From NCBI RefSeq assembly GCF_047971665.1, contig NZ_JBKEAA010000021.1, positions 47,947 through 111,946 on the forward strand: a stretch of DNA of 64,000 bases, in the 5' to 3' direction. Made by a program: the position numbers and the translations under genes. Each line of letters opens with the position of its first letter. Position 1 is the stretch's first letter. Positions 1-8,321 of the stretch are shown piece by piece. The DNA comes from Castellaniella sp047971665 (GTDB lineage Bacteria > Pseudomonadota > Gammaproteobacteria > Burkholderiales > Burkholderiaceae_B). Under the pieces are notes generated by a model, which was not told where the DNA came from, searched no databases, and saw only the letters and a list, made by a program, of their open reading frames with translations.

Positions 1-832
1 CCGCCCGCAGCAACGCGCGGTTATCGGCCCGGGGTGCCTGACGGCGGTATTCGCTCACGCACTGCCAGCGCGCGCCGTCCGCCCGGGGCGTGCAGCGCAG
101 ATCGTGCAGCACCCAGCCACCAAGCCGCGCGGGCTGGCGATAAAGCATGTCCAGCAAGGCCCGGGTGCCGGTCTGTCCATGCACCGGTCGCCGGGCCAGC
201 GTGCGCGCCAGCGCCGCATGCCAGTCGGACTGCGCCTCGGGATCGGGCGCGGCAACGGCATCTCCCCCGTTGTGCCAACGCATCCAGCCGATGGCGCTCA
301 GACATGCGACCAGACCCAGCAAGGCCAGCCGCGCACCGCGCCGCCGAATCGGTTCCAGTGGATGGCAAGCGGCTGCCTGTCGCGCCAGCAAGGCCAGCGT
401 CTGCGCAGCCTGTGGCCCGGAGGACGCTGCGCGCAGTTCCTCCAGTTTTGGATGCGACTGACGCAACACCTGGATGGCCTGGCGGGCCAGTGCCGCGTCA
501 GGGTAACTGCGGTCGGCCCGCGCCAGGGCGACCCCCTCGTGCGCAGCGAGCACATGCCAGGCGTCAGCCCCGATTTCAAGCACGCAGGCCACGGTCCCGC
601 GCGGATGGCTGCGAGCCAGCAGATCCGCCGCCGACCAGCAGATCAGGCGGGCCGAAAGTCCCCGCGCCATGCCCAACGCCGCCGGAGGATCGCCTGACAC
701 GACCCGATGAGAAGCCCCCTGGCGGCGCGCCCGGGCCCGGGCCGTATCCGGATCACCCAGCAGCGGCACCCAGTCCAGCCCGAAGACCAGCGGCACCCGG
801 TCCACCCAGACGAGACGAGCGGTCCGCGCCAT
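1..832 (-). CDS. PilO2-like type IVB pilus accessory protein (partial, C-terminus beyond window)
   Basis: The reading frame stays open from an ATG at 832 to the window edge, giving about 277 residues with no stop. One base separates this ATG from the stop of the PilN-like gene, so they are co-transcribed. The N-terminal half (about 1-160) is soluble; a single hydrophobic segment at roughly residues 167-185 (RLALLGLVACLSAIGW) is followed by a periplasmic-looking region. In R64-type thin pilus operons the gene after pilN is pilO, an inner-membrane protein with one transmembrane segment, and the layout here matches. The assignment rests on position and topology, since no catalytic motif is visible. 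Confidence 0.7.
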   Translation of the reverse strand, partial: MARTARLVWVDRVPLVFGLDWVPLLGDPDTARARARRQGASHRVVSGDPPAALGMARGLSARLICWSAADLLARSHPRGTVACVLEIGADAWHVLAAHEGVALARADRSYPDAALARQAIQVLRQSHPKLEELRAASSGPQAAQTLALLARQAAACHPLEPIRRRGARLALLGLVACLSAIGWMRWHNGGDAVAAPDPEAQSDWHAALARTLARRPVHGQTGTRALLDMLYRQPARLGGWVLHDLRCTPRADGARWQCVSEYRRQAPRADNRALLRA

Positions 833-833
833 G

Positions 834-2426
834 TCAGAGCCCCTCCTCGACCTGGGCGGTGATGATCAGCACCGTGGTCAGCCGTTGGGAGGCCAACCGA
901 TTGCCGCCGCCGAAAATCGCGGGAACCCCGGGATTCAGGCGGCGTTCGGTGGATTCGGCCATCTGCCGGTCGAATCCCGACACCACCAGCGGCTGGCCCG
1001 GTTGCAGGGCCAGCTGTTGCACGGTTCCGTTGCCCTCGATGGTCAGTTGCTGCAACTGGAGAGGGTGCGCCTTGTCGCCGAAGGTCACGGTCTTGAGCGG
1101 CTGGGCCACCGTGTTGTCATATGCCAGCGACAGCAGAATCTGGCCGTCTTCCTGGATATCGGGCACCAGCGTCAGCAGGGAGCCAACCGTCTCGGCTTTC
1201 TGATTGACAGACACGGCCGGCAGCGCCAGCCCCGCATCGCCCGAAACCGGCGTGGTTTCGATCCGGTCGATATATGAGAACGTCGTGCGCACCGCATGCG
1301 ACACAGGCCGCCGGTTCAGTCCCAGGATCGGCACGCTGCTGCGCCGCACCAGCCGGACGGACTCGCCCAGCGCGCGAATGACGGCCTCGCTGCCCGAGAA
1401 AGAGCCCTGGACGATATCCATCCCGAGCTGTCCGCTGGTGCCTTTCGCGAGCGCCGGCACCGCCAGGCCGGCAGCCAGCCGGGCACTGGAAAAGATCAGA
1501 TTCCAGTCGATGCTGGCCTGGGCCTGCTCGCTGAGGGCCACGGTCAATTCCTCGAACACCAGGCGCACGCGCCGCGTCAGCGCCCGATTCTCCTTATCCA
1601 GATAATGCGCGATGCGATCCAGGACATCGGGCGTATCGGTGACCACGATCGAGGCCCTGGCGCCCGGTTCGGCAACCAGTACCCCGGCGCGGGACAGGAA
1701 CGGCTCGATCCGCGCGCGAAGGGTCTGCATCACCTCCTGATCGCCGCTGCTCAGGCGGGTGCCGGAGGTGCTGACGAAACCGCCCTCGGCACTCTCCCGC
1801 CCCTGGCCCAACGAGGCCTGGACACGGGCATCCAGCGTCAGCGCCCGCACGTCGAAAACCCGGGTCGCGGTGCGAAAGAATTCGATGCGGCCGTGCTCGT
1901 AGCGCCAGCGTACACCCAGGGAAGCGCTCAGGCGGTCGAGAATCTGCGGCAGGGGCGCCGGGCCGGAAGCCAGATCGAAGGGAGCGACCGGATCAGCGAG
2001 CGCCGCACCCTGCCCGACACCACCGCCCAATCGAGGCAGGAAAAATCCGGCGGGCAGCAGCGCATCGGGACGCACGTGAACCGGAATGCCCGTGACCGCG
2101 GCGATCCGACGGGCGATCCGGCGCAAATCGCCGCTGCCGTTGGCGAACAAGAGGGTCGTGCGCACCCGGGCCCGCAAAGGCGCGGGCAGCGTCAGTTCGC
2201 GCGCCAGCGGCTGCGCCCGCCCCACCACCCAGGGCCGATCGACATCCTGAGCGGCCCGGCGAGCGTCGGCGTCGGTCGCGGCCTGGACAAATCGGTCGTG
2301 CTCACTGGACACGGTCGTATCGGCCTGGCGAAAGTCGCGCGCCGCCTGACGCAGACGTTCGGAAAAGGCGCACCCGGACATGCCCAGGCACAGGGCGGCC
2401 AGTGCCAGCCAGTGACGGCGGATCAC
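834..2426 (-). CDS. pilN: PilN-family type IVB pilus secretin (outer-membrane lipoprotein)
   Basis: Predicted 530-residue outer-membrane secretin for a type IVB (R64 thin-pilus) system. I chose the GTG at 2426 because it overlaps the upstream stop as GTGA and follows a GGAG Shine-Dalgarno; ORF extension further upstream lies inside pilL. The N-terminus is a lipoprotein signal (LALAALCLGMSGC) with the lipobox Cys about residue 19. A secretin N-domain stretch (DLRRIARRIAAVTGIPVHV) precedes a C-terminal secretin core that includes VRLVRRSSVPILGLNRRPV and ends with RLTTVLIITAQVEEGL, the typical closing strand of the family. It sits between the TcpQ-like and PilO2-like genes, with both junctions touching. 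Confidence 0.85.
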   Translation of the reverse strand: MIRRHWLALAALCLGMSGCAFSERLRQAARDFRQADTTVSSEHDRFVQAATDADARRAAQDVDRPWVVGRAQPLARELTLPAPLRARVRTTLLFANGSGDLRRIARRIAAVTGIPVHVRPDALLPAGFFLPRLGGGVGQGAALADPVAPFDLASGPAPLPQILDRLSASLGVRWRYEHGRIEFFRTATRVFDVRALTLDARVQASLGQGRESAEGGFVSTSGTRLSSGDQEVMQTLRARIEPFLSRAGVLVAEPGARASIVVTDTPDVLDRIAHYLDKENRALTRRVRLVFEELTVALSEQAQASIDWNLIFSSARLAAGLAVPALAKGTSGQLGMDIVQGSFSGSEAVIRALGESVRLVRRSSVPILGLNRRPVSHAVRTTFSYIDRIETTPVSGDAGLALPAVSVNQKAETVGSLLTLVPDIQEDGQILLSLAYDNTVAQPLKTVTFGDKAHPLQLQQLTIEGNGTVQQLALQPGQPLVVSGFDRQMAESTERRLNPGVPAIFGGGNRLASQRLTTVLIITAQVEEGL

Positions 2427-3382
2427 GCGTCCGCTCCCGGCGTCCGTGTCCGGTCGCAGCGCTGGGCCAGCGGGACGACACGCAGGACGCGATTGGCGTA
2501 GAAGCATGGCTGGACCGGCCGGTCTCCAAGCTCGGTGGCGGACAGCAGTCCGCGCACGGCCGCGCGGAACGAATCGCCGAAGACGGCGGAACCCGCCAGC
2601 GGGATGTCGGCATCGACGTTCCAGAGTTCGGGGCCGAAGGTCCATCCCGCGGCGCGTGCCCAGCGACCCAGTGCCCGCCGGATGTTGCCATCGGCCGGGG
2701 TCACCTCGAACGAAAGCGGATTCGCCCTGCCCGGCCTGCGGGCGGACGCTGCCACAGCCGCCCGGCCGGATTTGCCGCTGCCGGCCTGAACCGGCGGCGC
2801 GGGCGGGATGGGCGGGACCGGCGCGGCCGGAGGCGATGCCGGCCCCGGAGGCGGCGCCGGCATCGGCAGATGCGCCACCGGCGTCACCCTCACGGCCTCC
2901 GATACCGGGGGCGTTCCCGGACGGGCGGGATGCGCCGTCATGGCAGGCGCGACCGCCGCCGATCCGGCCCTCTCGGGCGTCGTGACTGGCGCGGACAGAT
3001 CGGCTTCGAGAGAGGATGTCTCGATCGGGCGCCAGGCCTCGGCTTGCGACAGGCCGCCGCGCAGCACGATCCGTTGCGGCACGCCACGCAGAATCAGGAA
3101 ATCCCCGTCCCGCCGGGGCCGCAGCAGCCGGTCGCCCCCGGTCAAGCGCTCGAACACGGCGGGCACGGGCTGGCCGGCGGGATACTGCAGCCAGGTCTCG
3201 CGCCCATCGTCAAAGACCTGCTGCGGCGCCAGCGCCGGATCGCCTGCGATGCGCCAGTCGAAACGATAGGCGCCGGGCGCCGACGACAACCCCATCAGAT
3301 CGCGCCACCAGGCGCCGCCCGTCGGCGCCGCGCACCCTACCAATCCCGCCAGCAGCAAGATTGCACCCAAGATCCTGATCAT
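2423..3382 (-). CDS. pilL: TcpQ/PilL-like pilus assembly lipoprotein
   Basis: Predicted 319-residue lipoprotein, the first gene of the visible pilus operon. The ATG at 3382 follows a strong GGGGGAG Shine-Dalgarno; a GTG at 3400 is possible but adds only six residues. Residues 1-17 are a signal with lipobox LAGLVGC. Next comes a region resembling the VirB9/CagX fold (FDDGRETWLQYP), then a long Pro/Ala-rich linker (about 130-215), then a C-terminal TcpQ-like domain (PADGNIRRALGRWARAAGW) of the kind that helps secretins assemble. Domain order matches PilL of R64-type systems. The stop overlaps the pilN start. Confidence 0.75.
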   Translation of the reverse strand: MIRILGAILLLAGLVGCAAPTGGAWWRDLMGLSSAPGAYRFDWRIAGDPALAPQQVFDDGRETWLQYPAGQPVPAVFERLTGGDRLLRPRRDGDFLILRGVPQRIVLRGGLSQAEAWRPIETSSLEADLSAPVTTPERAGSAAVAPAMTAHPARPGTPPVSEAVRVTPVAHLPMPAPPPGPASPPAAPVPPIPPAPPVQAGSGKSGRAAVAASARRPGRANPLSFEVTPADGNIRRALGRWARAAGWTFGPELWNVDADIPLAGSAVFGDSFRAAVRGLLSATELGDRPVQPCFYANRVLRVVPLAQRCDRTRTPGADA

Positions 3383-3492
3383 GTTCTCCCCCGGCGACAC
3401 CCTGGTCGTGAATCATGGTGTCCATGGTGGCGCGCCCGGACGGCGCCCGCCAGACTGGGAAATACGATCGGATGAAAAGATCCGTCTCGAGA

Positions 3493-3511
3493 CCGCGCCA
3501 CTCAGGCGCGG
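3493..3511. repeat. GC-rich hairpin upstream of the pilus operon
   Basis: CCGCGCC at 3493-3499 and GGCGCGG at 3505-3511 form a 7-bp stem with a 5-nt loop, in the 187-bp gap between the hydrolase stop and pilL. There is no T-tract on the leftward strand, so it is a weak terminator candidate only. No convincing promoter is visible in the rest of this gap. Confidence 0.3.
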
Positions 3512-3569
3512 CGCGAAGGCCGGCAACGGGCGTTCCCCTCAGCCCATGGCAAGGCCGGGGCGCTCCCGT

Positions 3570-4538
3570 TCAACGGACGAGCATCAGCCGCCCCTCAGCG
3601 TCCATGGTCCGCGTGGACATGCTCTGACGGTCGCTGCCGATCAGCGTGCAGAACAAATCCCGGGTAAAAATCCGGTTACCGAAATACCAGGAGTGCGAGC
3701 GCATGCCCACGATGCCTTCAGGCTCGTCCTGCTGCTGAATCGCGGCATCGGTCTCCAGTTGCTCATAGTAGGCGGTGCAATCGATGTTGACGGCCTTGGC
3801 GCTGGCCCCCTGCGGCAGACCGACCCGCCCCACGCGCGGGGCGGTCCCGATACGCTTGACGTTGGACAGGTCGAGCGCCTGATCCCGCTTGCTTGAATAG
3901 TTGGTGACCCGCACGCAATGCCGGTAGATCGATTGGGCGCCCGACTCCCCCGCCGACATCGAATGGCTCGATACATCCCCCGCCGCAAAGACAACCTGGC
4001 TGACACTCCAGGCCCCATTCTCGAGACTGGTGTCATCGGCGTCATCGAACGCTTCACGGATGACAAAAGCGCCCGTCGAATGACCCAGCACATGGATATT
4101 GGTCGGACAATCGGGTCGCTGGCTGGCGGAAAGATAGGCAATGCCATCGGACATCAGTTTCATCGCTGTCATCTTGGCATTGTGACGATCCGACAGATAG
4201 GCCAGCGCCTTGTCGTCGCTGGGCCAATCAAAAGAAACCACGACCCCCTTGAAACCGCAAAAGGTCAGTCCGTCCGCGAGGCGCCGATGTCGCTCGATGA
4301 CTTCGGCGCTGCTCATGTTGTAGCCATGCACGGAAAACAGCAGATCCCCCCGCCGCTCACCCTGGGCGTTTTTCCAGACGGCTGCCTTGGAGATAGCGGC
4401 AAACCACCTTTTCGGTGTGACCGCATGGGACGGACCGGGGTCTTTTCCGTCCGGCACGACAAGATACCGGGTCTCGCCAACATGCGCCGTAAAGGCATTG
4501 TCCCGCACCGCCCGCACCGACATGACATAGGAAGACAT
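3570..4538 (-). CDS. DUF900-like alpha/beta hydrolase
   Basis: 322 residues. The start at 4538 follows GGAGG with 6-nt spacing; longer starts lack this signal. The alpha/beta-hydrolase signature is clear: an oxyanion strand LLFSVHGYN (residues 67-74), VVSFDWPSD (100-108), and the nucleophile elbow GHSTG with Ser154. HGYN plus F-x-WPS are hallmarks of the DUF900 esterase group. Three candidate partners (SHSM, SHSW and a late Asp) cannot be assigned by eye. There is no signal peptide, so it is probably cytoplasmic. The substrate is unknown. It is not obviously coupled to the neighbouring binding protein (129 bp away). Confidence 0.75.
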   Translation of the reverse strand: MSSYVMSVRAVRDNAFTAHVGETRYLVVPDGKDPGPSHAVTPKRWFAAISKAAVWKNAQGERRGDLLFSVHGYNMSSAEVIERHRRLADGLTFCGFKGVVVSFDWPSDDKALAYLSDRHNAKMTAMKLMSDGIAYLSASQRPDCPTNIHVLGHSTGAFVIREAFDDADDTSLENGAWSVSQVVFAAGDVSSHSMSAGESGAQSIYRHCVRVTNYSSKRDQALDLSNVKRIGTAPRVGRVGLPQGASAKAVNIDCTAYYEQLETDAAIQQQDEPEGIVGMRSHSWYFGNRIFTRDLFCTLIGSDRQSMSTRTMDAEGRLMLVR

Positions 4539-4667
4539 CACAACCTCCGCGAGAACCCGTACAACAGGCATTCTGACGCGGTTCCCGCGGGCCGGCCATT
4601 TCGCTTGGTGTGATTGTGTGAGCGAACATGGAACCGGGCCGGAAAACCGGCCCGGCATGACGCGACA

Positions 4668-5981
4668 TCAGGGCTGGCGCACCAGTCTGTTGGCCTCGGC
4701 CGACGCCGCGTTCAGGGCGGTGACCGCAGGCTGCTGGCCGCTCAGCGCGGAATCCAGGATTTTCTGGAAGCGGGTTCGGATGGCAGGGTAATTGTGGATG
4801 CGGAACCCCTGGGCCGTCAGGGCAGCCTTGTTGCTGTAGACGGCCACCAGATCGCGCCATTGGCCCAGCTTGGCATAGTAGCTCGAGGGGGTGGCGTCAA
4901 AGGCCGCCTGGGTCAGCGGCAGGAAACCGGTCTGCTGGTACCAGCGCGCCGCCTGTTCGGGCTGCGACAGCCAGCCCAGGAAGGCGACCGTGGCGTCGGT
5001 GACGGATTTTTCGGATTTCATGACCCACAGGCCGGCGCCGCTGATGAAGGGGTTGCCGGGTTTGCGCGTGACCTCGGGGTAATACGGCAGGCCGGAAACC
5101 GCGTAACGCAAGCTGCGCCGGGTCAGGAATTCACCGATGTGGCCGGAGCTGGACATCAGCACTGCGCATTCGCCCTGGGCAAAGCGGCTGATGGACTTGG
5201 TGCCGGCATCCGGGCGCACCATGATCTCGGAGCGGACCCAGCTGATCATCAGAGACAGGTGGCGCACGTAGGTGGAGTCAAAGGAAAAGCTGGGCAGCCC
5301 CTTGGCCTTGAGTCCGTTATCCGCACTGGCGTAGAGCTGATTGTTGACCGCCGCCAGATTTTCCAGGTTGATCGAGACCGGCAGATCGGACGTCAGCGGA
5401 CACTTGCGCGAGCCGTTGTTGGCCAGGGTGACGAGCTGGCCCTGCAGCTCCATCCAGGTGCGCTGCGGCACGGCGGGCACCAGCCTGGCCTGTTTGAAAG
5501 CGTCCTGGTTGTAGTACATGACGGGAATTTCCAGCATGTACGGGAAAGCCATCAGCCGGCCCCGGGCGTCATGGATGAAGGCATTGTCCGAGGACACGAA
5601 CCAGCGCGTGTTTTTCAGTGCCGAGGATTTCTGCAACGCGTAGAACGGCTGCACGTAACTGCGCTGGGCGACGTCTTTGAGGGTATGGCTGTCGCCGATC
5701 TGCGCCAGGGCGGGCAGGTTCTTGGATTTGGCCGCCGAGCCCAGCGCCTGATCGAGCGCCTCCGGGGTGTCGAAGGCGCGTTCCACGACCTTGACGTTGG
5801 ATTGACTGCTGTTGTAGGCCCTGACCAGGCTCTGGAAAGCCTCGGCGTTATGCCCTTTGAGGGTGTGCCAGACCGGCACTTCGGTCGCTGCCCAGACAGG
5901 CGCGACCGCAACGGCGGCTGCAAGCGTCAAGATGATACGCATCCCTGGACGCAACTTGCAGGAGCCAGAAGGAAAATTCAT
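4668..5981 (-). CDS. UgpB-like extracellular solute-binding protein
   Basis: 437 residues if started at the ATG at 5981; the ATG at 5942 gives a tidier signal peptide (MRIILTLAAAVAVAPVWA, cleavage after AWA-type site) and is an equally good choice. Motifs typical of family 1 binding proteins are present: EVPVWHTLKGHNAEAF near the mature N-terminus, FPYMLEIPVMYYNQDAF, and SGAGLWVM with FLGWLSQPEQAARWYQQTGFLP towards the C-terminus, which resemble UgpB (glycerol-3-phosphate uptake). No ABC permease or ATPase gene is nearby, so it is an orphan. Only 6 bp separate it from the dadA-like stop, so it is the last gene of that operon. Confidence 0.8.
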   Translation of the reverse strand: MNFPSGSCKLRPGMRIILTLAAAVAVAPVWAATEVPVWHTLKGHNAEAFQSLVRAYNSSQSNVKVVERAFDTPEALDQALGSAAKSKNLPALAQIGDSHTLKDVAQRSYVQPFYALQKSSALKNTRWFVSSDNAFIHDARGRLMAFPYMLEIPVMYYNQDAFKQARLVPAVPQRTWMELQGQLVTLANNGSRKCPLTSDLPVSINLENLAAVNNQLYASADNGLKAKGLPSFSFDSTYVRHLSLMISWVRSEIMVRPDAGTKSISRFAQGECAVLMSSSGHIGEFLTRRSLRYAVSGLPYYPEVTRKPGNPFISGAGLWVMKSEKSVTDATVAFLGWLSQPEQAARWYQQTGFLPLTQAAFDATPSSYYAKLGQWRDLVAVYSNKAALTAQGFRIHNYPAIRTRFQKILDSALSGQQPAVTALNAASAEANRLVRQP

Positions 5982-5987
5982 GATGGA

Positions 5988-7241
5988 TCAATCCAAAAAA
6001 GGAAAGTCGATATCCGGTGTCCGGCCGGACACCAGATCAGCCAGAACCCTGCCCGAACCGGCACCCATGGTCCAACCCAGACTGCCATGGCCCGTGTTCA
6101 GGTAGAGATTACGTATTCGGGTACGGCCGATGAGGGGGACGTTGGAAGGCGTCGCCGGTCGCAGGCCGGACCAAAATTGCACGTTAGCAAAATCAAGCGC
6201 GCTTGGGAACAGGGCGCGGGCATGCTCGACCAGCTGATTGCACCGGCCAGTATCCAGAACGCGCGCATAACCGCCGATCTCGGCGGTCCCCGCCATCCGC
6301 AACCGGTCTCCCAGGCGAGAAAAGACGATCTTGGCCTCCTGGTCGATCAGGCTGACCGTGGGCGCCGCCTCCGGGTCCCTCAGAGAAAACGTGGCCGAAT
6401 AGCCCTTGGCCGGCCAGACCGGGCAGGACAGGCCCAGCGGCGCAGTCAGTTCCGGCGTGAAACTGCCCAGCGCCAGCACATAGGCATCCGCCTGCAATGG
6501 CCGGAAATAACCATCGGGCTCGATCAGTTCGGCCACGGAAATGCGCCCGTCCACGGGCACCAGCCGGTTCACCCGGGTGCCATACCGGAAAGTGACACCC
6601 GCCGCCTGCGCCCGTTCGGCCAACGCGCGCGTGAACAGATGCACATCGCCGGACTCGTCGTCCGCCGTGAAATCGCCGCCGACGACCGGTTGGCCGGACG
6701 CCGTCAGCGCGGGCTCGATGCGCAGGACCTCGTCGGCATCGACGATGCGCCGGTCCACGCCCAGCGCGCGCATCTGCTCGGCGCTGGTCCGGGCATGCTC
6801 GAACTCGCGCGGATCGCGGTAGAACGCCAGGATGCCGCGTTCCAGATGGTCGTATTCGATCCCCTGGTCGGCCCGCAGTTCGCGCAGCGTGGCGCGGCTG
6901 TATTGCGCCAGCGTCACCATGGCGCGCAGGTTCGCCGCGAAGCGCGGCGCGCGGCATTCATTGAGAAAACGCGCGCACCACAGCCACTGCCGGGGCTCCA
7001 GACGCGGCGAGACGCGCAGCGGCGCATTGGATCGTCCGATCCAGCGCAGCACCTTGCGCAGCGTGTGCGCGCTGGCCCAGGGCTCGGCATAGCACACGGA
7101 AATCTGCCCGCCATTGGCCCGGCTGGTCTCCAGCGCCGCGCCCGGATGTCGCTCGATGACCTCGACCTCGTGGCCGGCGCGGGCCAGCCACCAGGCGCTC
7201 GATACACCGATGATGCCGGCGCCGAAAACCGCGATTTTCAT
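5988..7241 (-). CDS. dadA: DadA-like D-amino acid dehydrogenase (FAD oxidoreductase)
   Basis: 417 residues, close to the usual DadA length. The N-terminus carries the dinucleotide-binding motif GAGIIG (residues 7-12) followed by SSAWWLARAGHEVEVIER. Further DadA-like signatures are TSRANGGQISVCYAEPWA (FAD-contacting), GDVHLFTRAL, PVWPAKGYS, and the C-terminal FAD-binding strand GLRPATPSNVPLIG with NTGHGSLGWTMGAGSG. DadA oxidises D-amino acids to 2-oxo acids at the inner membrane and passes electrons to the quinone pool. The start overlaps the upstream reductase stop (ATGA). Pairing with a reductase and binding protein rather than with alanine racemase is unusual, so substrate identity is uncertain. 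Confidence 0.8.
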   Translation of the reverse strand: MKIAVFGAGIIGVSSAWWLARAGHEVEVIERHPGAALETSRANGGQISVCYAEPWASAHTLRKVLRWIGRSNAPLRVSPRLEPRQWLWCARFLNECRAPRFAANLRAMVTLAQYSRATLRELRADQGIEYDHLERGILAFYRDPREFEHARTSAEQMRALGVDRRIVDADEVLRIEPALTASGQPVVGGDFTADDESGDVHLFTRALAERAQAAGVTFRYGTRVNRLVPVDGRISVAELIEPDGYFRPLQADAYVLALGSFTPELTAPLGLSCPVWPAKGYSATFSLRDPEAAPTVSLIDQEAKIVFSRLGDRLRMAGTAEIGGYARVLDTGRCNQLVEHARALFPSALDFANVQFWSGLRPATPSNVPLIGRTRIRNLYLNTGHGSLGWTMGAGSGRVLADLVSGRTPDIDFPFLD

Positions 7242-8284
7242 GCTTCGACTCCGGCGCGATCCGCAGCGGACGTAAAGGCGTCCGCATGGAAGGATTCGGG
7301 TGACAGCCCGCACTGCCCGACGAAATCTCGGCGCGCCGCCTCGACCATCACCGGCGCGCCACAGGCATAGACCTGATGACCGGACAGATCGGGCAGGTCT
7401 GCCATGACGGCCCGATGCACCAGGCCCTCACGGCCTGTCCACGCATCCTCCGGCCGGGCCTCGGACAGGACGGGCACGAAACGGAAGCCCGGCAGGCGCT
7501 CGCGCCATTCCAGCGCCAGGGCCTGCCGGTAGAGGTCGGCGGGGCGCCGCCCGCCCCAGTACAGGGTCGCCGAACGGGTGTCGCTGCGGGCCAGCATGCC
7601 TTCGATCATGGCCTGGATGGGCGCAAACCCCGTGCCACTGGCCAGAAAGACGATGGGCCGCGCGTCGTCGGGATCCAGGAAAAAGGAACCCAGCGGCCCC
7701 TCGATGCGCAGGATCTCGCGCGGTTTGAGCGGCTCCTCGCTGGCGCCGAAGACCCGGCTGGTGAACACGCCGCCCGGCATGTGGCGCACATGCAGACGCA
7801 CCCGATGATCGTCGGTCTGGCCGCACGCCATGGAATAGCTGCGCCGGCTGCCGTCCTTGAGGATGAATTCCAGATACTGTCCCGGCTGGAAACGGAACGC
7901 CTCGGCCGAGGGCAGCTGCAACGCGATCTCCATCACATCGGGCGCCAGCCGTTCCAGGGACAGCACCCGCACGGGCATCTTGCGCACCACGATATCGTCG
8001 GCCATGCGGATCTCCCGGGCCTCGATCACCAGATCAGAGATCGGCCGCGCCTGACAGAACAGGGTATGCCCCCGGGCCAGATCGGCGGCATCGAGGATGC
8101 GGGCTGGCGCCGGACCGGCATCGTATTCCCCCGAAACCACCCGGCCCTCGCACGTCGAGCAGGTGCCGTTGCGGCAGCTGTAAGGCAGAACGATGCCGGC
8201 CGCCAGCGCGGCATCCAGGACCGTCTGCCCCGGCTCAACCACAAATTCCCGGTTGGCCGGCAGCACCGTGACCTTGAAACTCAT
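7238..8284 (-). CDS. Plant-type [2Fe-2S] ferredoxin-NAD(P)H reductase (CDP-6-deoxyglucoseen reductase-like)
   Basis: 348 residues. An N-terminal plant-type ferredoxin domain has cluster ligands Cys37, Cys42, Cys45 (SCRNGTCSTC) and Cys77 (LFCQA). It is followed by a ferredoxin-reductase FAD domain (RRSYSMA, the R-x-Y-S motif) and an NAD(P)-binding domain (FLASGTGFAPIQAM; C-terminal YACGAPVMVEAARR). Proteins of this layout are commonly named CDP-6-deoxy-delta-3,4-glucoseen reductase or oxygenase reductase component. No sugar or oxygenase genes lie beside it, so the name should not be read as function. It follows parC by 37 bp and overlaps the dadA-like start. Confidence 0.8.
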   Translation of the reverse strand: MSFKVTVLPANREFVVEPGQTVLDAALAAGIVLPYSCRNGTCSTCEGRVVSGEYDAGPAPARILDAADLARGHTLFCQARPISDLVIEAREIRMADDIVVRKMPVRVLSLERLAPDVMEIALQLPSAEAFRFQPGQYLEFILKDGSRRSYSMACGQTDDHRVRLHVRHMPGGVFTSRVFGASEEPLKPREILRIEGPLGSFFLDPDDARPIVFLASGTGFAPIQAMIEGMLARSDTRSATLYWGGRRPADLYRQALALEWRERLPGFRFVPVLSEARPEDAWTGREGLVHRAVMADLPDLSGHQVYACGAPVMVEAARRDFVGQCGLSPESFHADAFTSAADRAGVEA

Positions 8285-8321
8285 GTTGTCGATTCCATCG
8301 GCATGTTGCAGGAGCCCTATT

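Noticed and set aside
4614..7370. Rightward 918-codon open frame
   Set aside because: Antisense shadow across the binding protein and dadA-like genes; composition is biased towards His, Gln, Gly and Arg.
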